DNA from: an uncultured Pseudomonadota bacterium | Lineage (GTDB): Bacteria; Myxococcota_A; UBA796; SXON01 | NCBI GenBank assembly: GCA_903921785.1 | Contig: CAIXRH010000053.1 | Span: 50,092-114,091, forward strand | Length of the DNA: 64,000 nt | Direction: 5' to 3' | Part shown: positions 60,655 through 64,000 of the stretch, piece by piece | Position numbering within the stretch: the first letter of the stretch is position 1 | Layout: each line of letters begins with the position of its first letter | Program-made: the position numbers and the translations under genes | Notes under the pieces: generated by a model | Databases searched by the model: none | Told to the model about the DNA's origin: nothing | Seen by the model: the letters and a program-made list of their open reading frames with translations, nothing else

Positions 60655-60670
60655 TGGCACGGCCCATGCA
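60655..60670 (+). promoter_or_regulatory. Sigma-54-like promoter of norCB
   Basis: TGGCACGGCCCATGCA has the -24 GG and -12 GC at the correct 10-base spacing, differing from consensus by one T. It lies 32 bases before the norC ATG. NO-responsive NorR activators use sigma-54; no norR is in the window. Confidence 0.55.
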
Positions 60671-60701
60671 CTCCCTCCCTGCGTAGCCGCAGGTCTCTCC
60701 G

Positions 60702-61460
60702 ATGGACGATGGTTGTCGCTGGCGCCTCCCCGCGTACCTCCTGGTCGCCTCCACCTTCTTCGTTCAGGGCTGGGTGGTGTGGACCGACGCCGGCTCCGAC
60801 GTCCACGACACCCCGCTCTCCGCCCAGGCGCTGGAGGGGCAGGCGATCTTCCGGGCGAACAACTGCCAGTCTTGCCACCAGCTCTTCGGGGCCGGCGGCT
60901 ACCTCGGCCCCGACCTCACCAACGCCACCCGGCGGGTGCCCGCGGCGCGCTACGCCACCTTCCTCGACGAAGGCGCCGGTGCGATGCCGGCGTTCCACCT
61001 CGACGGCCCCCAGCGCGACGCGGTGTGGGCCTACCTGAGCGCGCTCGATTCGGCCGGGCTCGGCGTCCCCACGCTCCCCGAAGGCGAGACCGGGCCGCTG
61101 TACGCCGACGCCCTCGCGCGCTGGCAGGCGAGCGGGGAGGCCCTGCCCGCGGAGGTCGCGACTGGCGCCGCCGTGGCGACCGCCCGCGGGTGCGGCGGCT
61201 GTCACCTCAGCTTCGCCCCTGGCGGTGCCGGCGGCGCTCCCGACCTCGGGGACGCGGTCTCCCGCCTCGGGGCGGGCGGCGTGCGTCAGGTGGTGGCCGG
61301 CGGGCGCGGCGGCATGCCGAACCTCGTGCTCTCCGACCCTGAGCTGGACTCGGTGGTCGCGCTTTTGACCTGGGTCGACGCCCACCAGGACACCCTCCGT
61401 CCCTCCCGTGACCTCTCCCCGCTCGACGCGCCCTGGTTCGCCTACCGGGACACCAAGTGA
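60702..61460 (+). CDS. norC: Nitric oxide reductase cytochrome c subunit, two-heme variant
   Basis: 252 residues, longer than the usual ~150 of NorC. An N-terminal helix ('PAYLLVASTFFVQGWVVWTD') anchors it; the first heme site is 'NCQSCHQLFGAGGYLGPDLTN', the standard NorC region, and a second CxxCH ('GCGGCH') occurs in an extra C-terminal cytochrome c domain (~150-230) with a Met-containing 'GGMPNL' region. It delivers electrons to NorB. GTGA overlap couples it to norB. Confidence 0.85.
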   Translation: MDDGCRWRLPAYLLVASTFFVQGWVVWTDAGSDVHDTPLSAQALEGQAIFRANNCQSCHQLFGAGGYLGPDLTNATRRVPAARYATFLDEGAGAMPAFHLDGPQRDAVWAYLSALDSAGLGVPTLPEGETGPLYADALARWQASGEALPAEVATGAAVATARGCGGCHLSFAPGGAGGAPDLGDAVSRLGAGGVRQVVAGGRGGMPNLVLSDPELDSVVALLTWVDAHQDTLRPSRDLSPLDAPWFAYRDTK

Positions 61461-62854
61461 CCCCCGCGTCCGTCGCGGCCGCCGGTCGCGGGGTGGCGCG
61501 CGCGTTCCTCGCTTGCGCGGCGCTGAGCCTCCTGGTTGGGCTCGCGGGCGGCCTGGTCGTCGGGCTGCACTACACCGCGCTCTCGCCGACCCTGTCGCGG
61601 ATGGGGCTGGGCCTGGCCGCGCTGCGTCCCATCCACACCGGCGCCACCGCCGGGTGGATCTTCTTCGCGGGGATGGCGGTGGTTCACCGCTGGTTGTTCG
61701 AGCGGCTGGAGGCGAGGGTGGCGGAGGGGGACGCGACCGCGCTCCCGCTGGTGAACGCGGTGGCGCGGCGGGCGCGCCTGCAGCTCGGGCTCTGGGTCTT
61801 CGCCGCGCTCTCGGCGGCGGCGGCGCTGCTCGCTGGCTACTCGACCGGCCGCGAATACCTGGAATACCCGCCGGTATGCTCGATCCCCATCGTAGCGGGG
61901 TGGCTGCTCTACGCCTGGAACTTCGTCGCGGTCACCCGCTACCGGATCCGGAACATGCCGGTCTACGCGTGGATGTGGGGGACCAGCGTCGTGTTGTTCT
62001 TGTGGACGTTCGCCGAGGCGAACGCCTGGATGCTCGACGTCCTACGGGAGCGTCCGGTGCGGGACATGGCGATCCAGTGGAAGGCCTACGGCTCGCTCGT
62101 CGGCTCGTTCAACCTCCTGGTGTACGGGAGCACGTCCTGGCTCGGCACCCGGATCTCCGACGACAAGTATGCCCGGTCGAACATGGCGTTCGCGCTGTTC
62201 CTGGTCGGTGTGCTCAACTCGTTCACCAACTACGTCCACCACACCTACCACCTGCCCCAGGCCGAGCTCCCGAAGTGGATCGCCTTCTTCGTGAGCATGC
62301 TCGAAGCGGTGATCCTGGCCCGGGTGATGTACGACGTGGCCGGCCTCGGGCGGAAGTGGGCGGATCGGAAGCGCCACCCGGTGGTGCAGACGCTCCTCAT
62401 CGCCACCACGACGTGGACGTTCGTTCAGCTCACCTTCGCCATCCTCATCTCGATCCCCCCGTTGAACACCTGGATTCACGGCACGCTGGCGGTGGTGGCG
62501 CACTCCATGGGCTCGCTCATCGGCATCGACTCCATGGCGCTGCTCGCCGCCGGGACGTGGCTCATGGAGGAGGGCGACGAGGCCCGCCCGCTGGACGTCG
62601 GCGCCGCCCGACGGGGGTTGTGGTCCGCCGGGGCGCTCAACACCGGGCTCGCGGGGATGTGGCTGGTCCTGGCGATCGTCGGGGTACAGGCGGGGATCGG
62701 CCTGGTGCTCCGGGGCGAGCTCCCGTGGGTGGGTGCGTTCCCGGCGTGGACCGGGCCGGGCATCGTGGGCGCCGGGCTCCTGGCCGCGCTGGGGATGGTG
62801 GGGCTGGTGCTGCCGTGGTTGACGCGGCGCGCGGCTACGGTTTTGGCGCCTTGA
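61457..62854 (+). CDS. norB: Nitric oxide reductase-like subunit I, divergent active site
   Basis: 465 residues with ~12 membrane helices, heme-copper oxidase superfamily, NOR branch. Kept: 'LRPIHTGATAGW' (low-spin heme His), 'GREYLEYPP', 'NYVHHTYHLP' (two FeB-type His) and 'HGTLAVVAHSMG' (heme b3 His). Aligned by hand against Pseudomonas NorB, the first FeB His and the Glu of 'HLWVEGVWE' fall on 'YGSLVGSFN', i.e. both appear missing, and the second His of 'AHGH' is Met. This looks like a recognised but divergent NOR class rather than cNOR. NO reduction is probable but not certain. Overlaps the next (minus) gene by 20 bases tail-to-tail. Confidence 0.82.
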   Translation: MTPASVAAAGRGVARAFLACAALSLLVGLAGGLVVGLHYTALSPTLSRMGLGLAALRPIHTGATAGWIFFAGMAVVHRWLFERLEARVAEGDATALPLVNAVARRARLQLGLWVFAALSAAAALLAGYSTGREYLEYPPVCSIPIVAGWLLYAWNFVAVTRYRIRNMPVYAWMWGTSVVLFLWTFAEANAWMLDVLRERPVRDMAIQWKAYGSLVGSFNLLVYGSTSWLGTRISDDKYARSNMAFALFLVGVLNSFTNYVHHTYHLPQAELPKWIAFFVSMLEAVILARVMYDVAGLGRKWADRKRHPVVQTLLIATTTWTFVQLTFAILISIPPLNTWIHGTLAVVAHSMGSLIGIDSMALLAAGTWLMEEGDEARPLDVGAARRGLWSAGALNTGLAGMWLVLAIVGVQAGIGLVLRGELPWVGAFPAWTGPGIVGAGLLAALGMVGLVLPWLTRRAATVLAP

Positions 62855-63830
62855 ACGTCACGGCCTGGGCGCAGAACTCCGGAACGGCGGTCGCGGGCCC
62901 GGCCCAGCGGCAGTCGACGATGGCCGTGGTGCCGTCGGGGCGTCGGGTGTAGGCGACGACGTCGTTCGGCGGGTCGAACGGGGTGTGGGGCGGGCGGGTG
63001 AACAGCGCACACTTCGCGGGTTTGCCCCCGACCTTGCACGCCACCTCGTCCACCTTCATGTCGGTGCCGTTGGTCTTCGCGGAGGCGGTGCGCTGGGCGA
63101 TCGTGCCCTTCAGGAGCTGGACGAGAGGCTCCTTCGCGTCCGAGAGGAGGATGCCCAAGGTGTCGAGACCACAGGCGAATCCCTCGAAACCGTCGGTGCG
63201 CACCGGGTAGCACCCGGTGGGGACGGTGAGCGCGAGCTCCGGCGGCACCTGAGGGGGCATCCACCCCGCCACCTTCTGGTCGAGGGCGGGCAGGCCCCAG
63301 AAGGCGAGGAGCGGGAGGTAGGTGTCGCAGGCGCCGCCGGCGGGGAAGCACGACAGGTACTGGCTGACGCCGCCGCCGTGGGCAACCGCGGTCAGGTACA
63401 GCTCGACCGGGTCGCGGCGGGCGCGGATCGCCTTGAGCGGCGGGCCGCCCGGGGCGGGAATCTCCACGGCGACGCCGCTGGTGACCCCCGCGGCGCTCCC
63501 TCCGAACTTCACCGCCTCGGCCTCGGAGCCGATCATCGGCAGCGCCTGGATGCTCACCCCGTCGGGGCAGTCCATCGAGACCATGGGGAAGTTGGTGCGG
63601 ACGGTGCAGCCGGCGAAGGGGTCTTCGGGGGCTGCGGCGTCGGTGGGGGGCGCGGTTGGCGGGTCGGCGGGGGCCGCGGCGCCGGTGTCGGTGTCGGCGG
63701 GCGGGGTGGGCGCCGGGGCGGGCGCGGCCGGGGAGTTCGTCGCCGGGGCGGGCGGGGTGGCCGTGGGGGCGGGCGGGGCCGGGGCGGGGGCCGCGAAGGC
63801 GAACCCGGCGAGCATCGAGAGGACCACCAC
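62835..63830 (-). CDS. Secreted Pro/Ala-rich protein, unknown function
   Basis: 331 residues, signal 'VVVLSMLAGFAFA' from GTG; ATG 63815 is an alternative start. A ~50-residue Ala/Pro/Thr spacer precedes a globular part (~70-331) with about eight Cys ('FAGCTVRTNF', 'SMDCPDG', 'YLSCFPAGGACDTYL', 'GCYPVR', 'FACGLD', 'ACKVGGKPAKCALF', 'VDCRWAG', 'FCAQAV'). No family recognised; probably disulfide-bonded surface protein. The last 170 bases of the window (63831-64000) hold no gene I can support. Confidence 0.7.
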   Translation of the reverse strand: MVVLSMLAGFAFAAPAPAPPAPTATPPAPATNSPAAPAPAPTPPADTDTGAAAPADPPTAPPTDAAAPEDPFAGCTVRTNFPMVSMDCPDGVSIQALPMIGSEAEAVKFGGSAAGVTSGVAVEIPAPGGPPLKAIRARRDPVELYLTAVAHGGGVSQYLSCFPAGGACDTYLPLLAFWGLPALDQKVAGWMPPQVPPELALTVPTGCYPVRTDGFEGFACGLDTLGILLSDAKEPLVQLLKGTIAQRTASAKTNGTDMKVDEVACKVGGKPAKCALFTRPPHTPFDPPNDVVAYTRRPDGTTAIVDCRWAGPATAVPEFCAQAVTFKAPKP

Positions 63831-64000
63831 CGCTCCGGAACGAAGCGGGAGCGTAGCCCGCGGGGTCCCGCGCCGCGCGGGGTCGTGACGTCCGTGGACA
63901 GGCGGGAGGGCGACGGGGGCCGGGGCCGCGGCGGCCGCGACGTCGTGGCGGCTGGCAACGCCCGCTGCGGCGCCCCCGACCGCGGCCTCCCGCCGCTCAC

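Overview
The window is a contiguous piece of a very GC-rich bacterial chromosome (roughly 70% G+C judged by eye). It is dense in genes on both strands and has no visible mobile elements, CRISPR arrays or rRNA. The cell-surface inventory points to Myxococcota or close relatives: MopE-type Asp/Cys repeats, an AgmX/PglI C-terminal domain, a MYXO-CTERM-like sorting tail, a eukaryotic-like Ser/Thr kinase, and many lipoproteins whose mature ends begin with Asp/Thr/Gly ('DTGDTG') linkers. Taxonomy is inferred from families only.

Layout. 1-6.5 kb: the end of an AgmX-like gene, two translationally coupled secreted metallophosphoesterases (the first with MopE repeats), dihydrolipoyl dehydrogenase and a lipoprotein. 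6.6-9.8 kb: a minus-strand information-processing cluster, lipB - tRNA-Val - infC - rpmI - rplT - lipoprotein - ihfA - merR - tRNA-Pro, with pheST absent. 9.9-20 kb: a membrane protein, a YVTN-propeller/di-heme c protein, a carboxyltransferase-biotin-carrier fusion and a giant MopE-repeat/lamin-tail lipoprotein encoded by a 138-bp tandem repeat. 20-36 kb: central metabolism (prs, pfkA, purB, fhs) interleaved with lipoproteins, a Cache-domain Ser/Thr kinase, a methyltransferase coupled to an M15-type peptidase, a thioredoxin-like lipoprotein and a Rieske oxygenase. 36-41 kb: moaD-moaE, envelope proteins, an HNH nuclease and lexA. 41-54 kb: one long co-directional block: histidine kinase, DUF4175 coiled-coil protein, HExxH/TPR protein, MoxR ATPase, DUF58, BatA/VWA, DUF4159 and VWA/amidotransferase-like proteins. 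54-64 kb: a FtsB-like protein, a predicted aminopeptidase, a group-2 sigma factor behind a textbook sigma-54 promoter, a MYXO-CTERM amidase, a cyclophilin, and a nitric oxide reductase pair (norC with two hemes; a norB that appears to lack canonical FeB ligands).

Signals beyond the gene list. (1) About twenty genes have a TAnnnn hexamer ending 5-7 bases before the start codon and no Shine-Dalgarno sequence, which suggests widespread leaderless transcription; housekeeping genes instead carry GGAG-type sites. In the extreme case moaD and a divergent lipoprotein share a palindromic GTTAAC as the -10 on both strands. (2) A dispersed ~85-bp repeat occurs eight times, always in the 3' flank of a gene, and its first hairpin shows compensatory changes. 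(3) lexA is preceded by three GTAC blocks at 8-bp spacing that overlap its -10, transcription start and ribosome site. (4) The sigma-factor gene and norCB both carry sigma-54-type -24/-12 elements with possible activator sites upstream.

Most real genes chain by 1-4 base start/stop overlaps (ATGA, GTGA), which helped choose frames and starts. Very long opposite-strand or out-of-frame ORFs in the track are GC-rich shadows and were left out.
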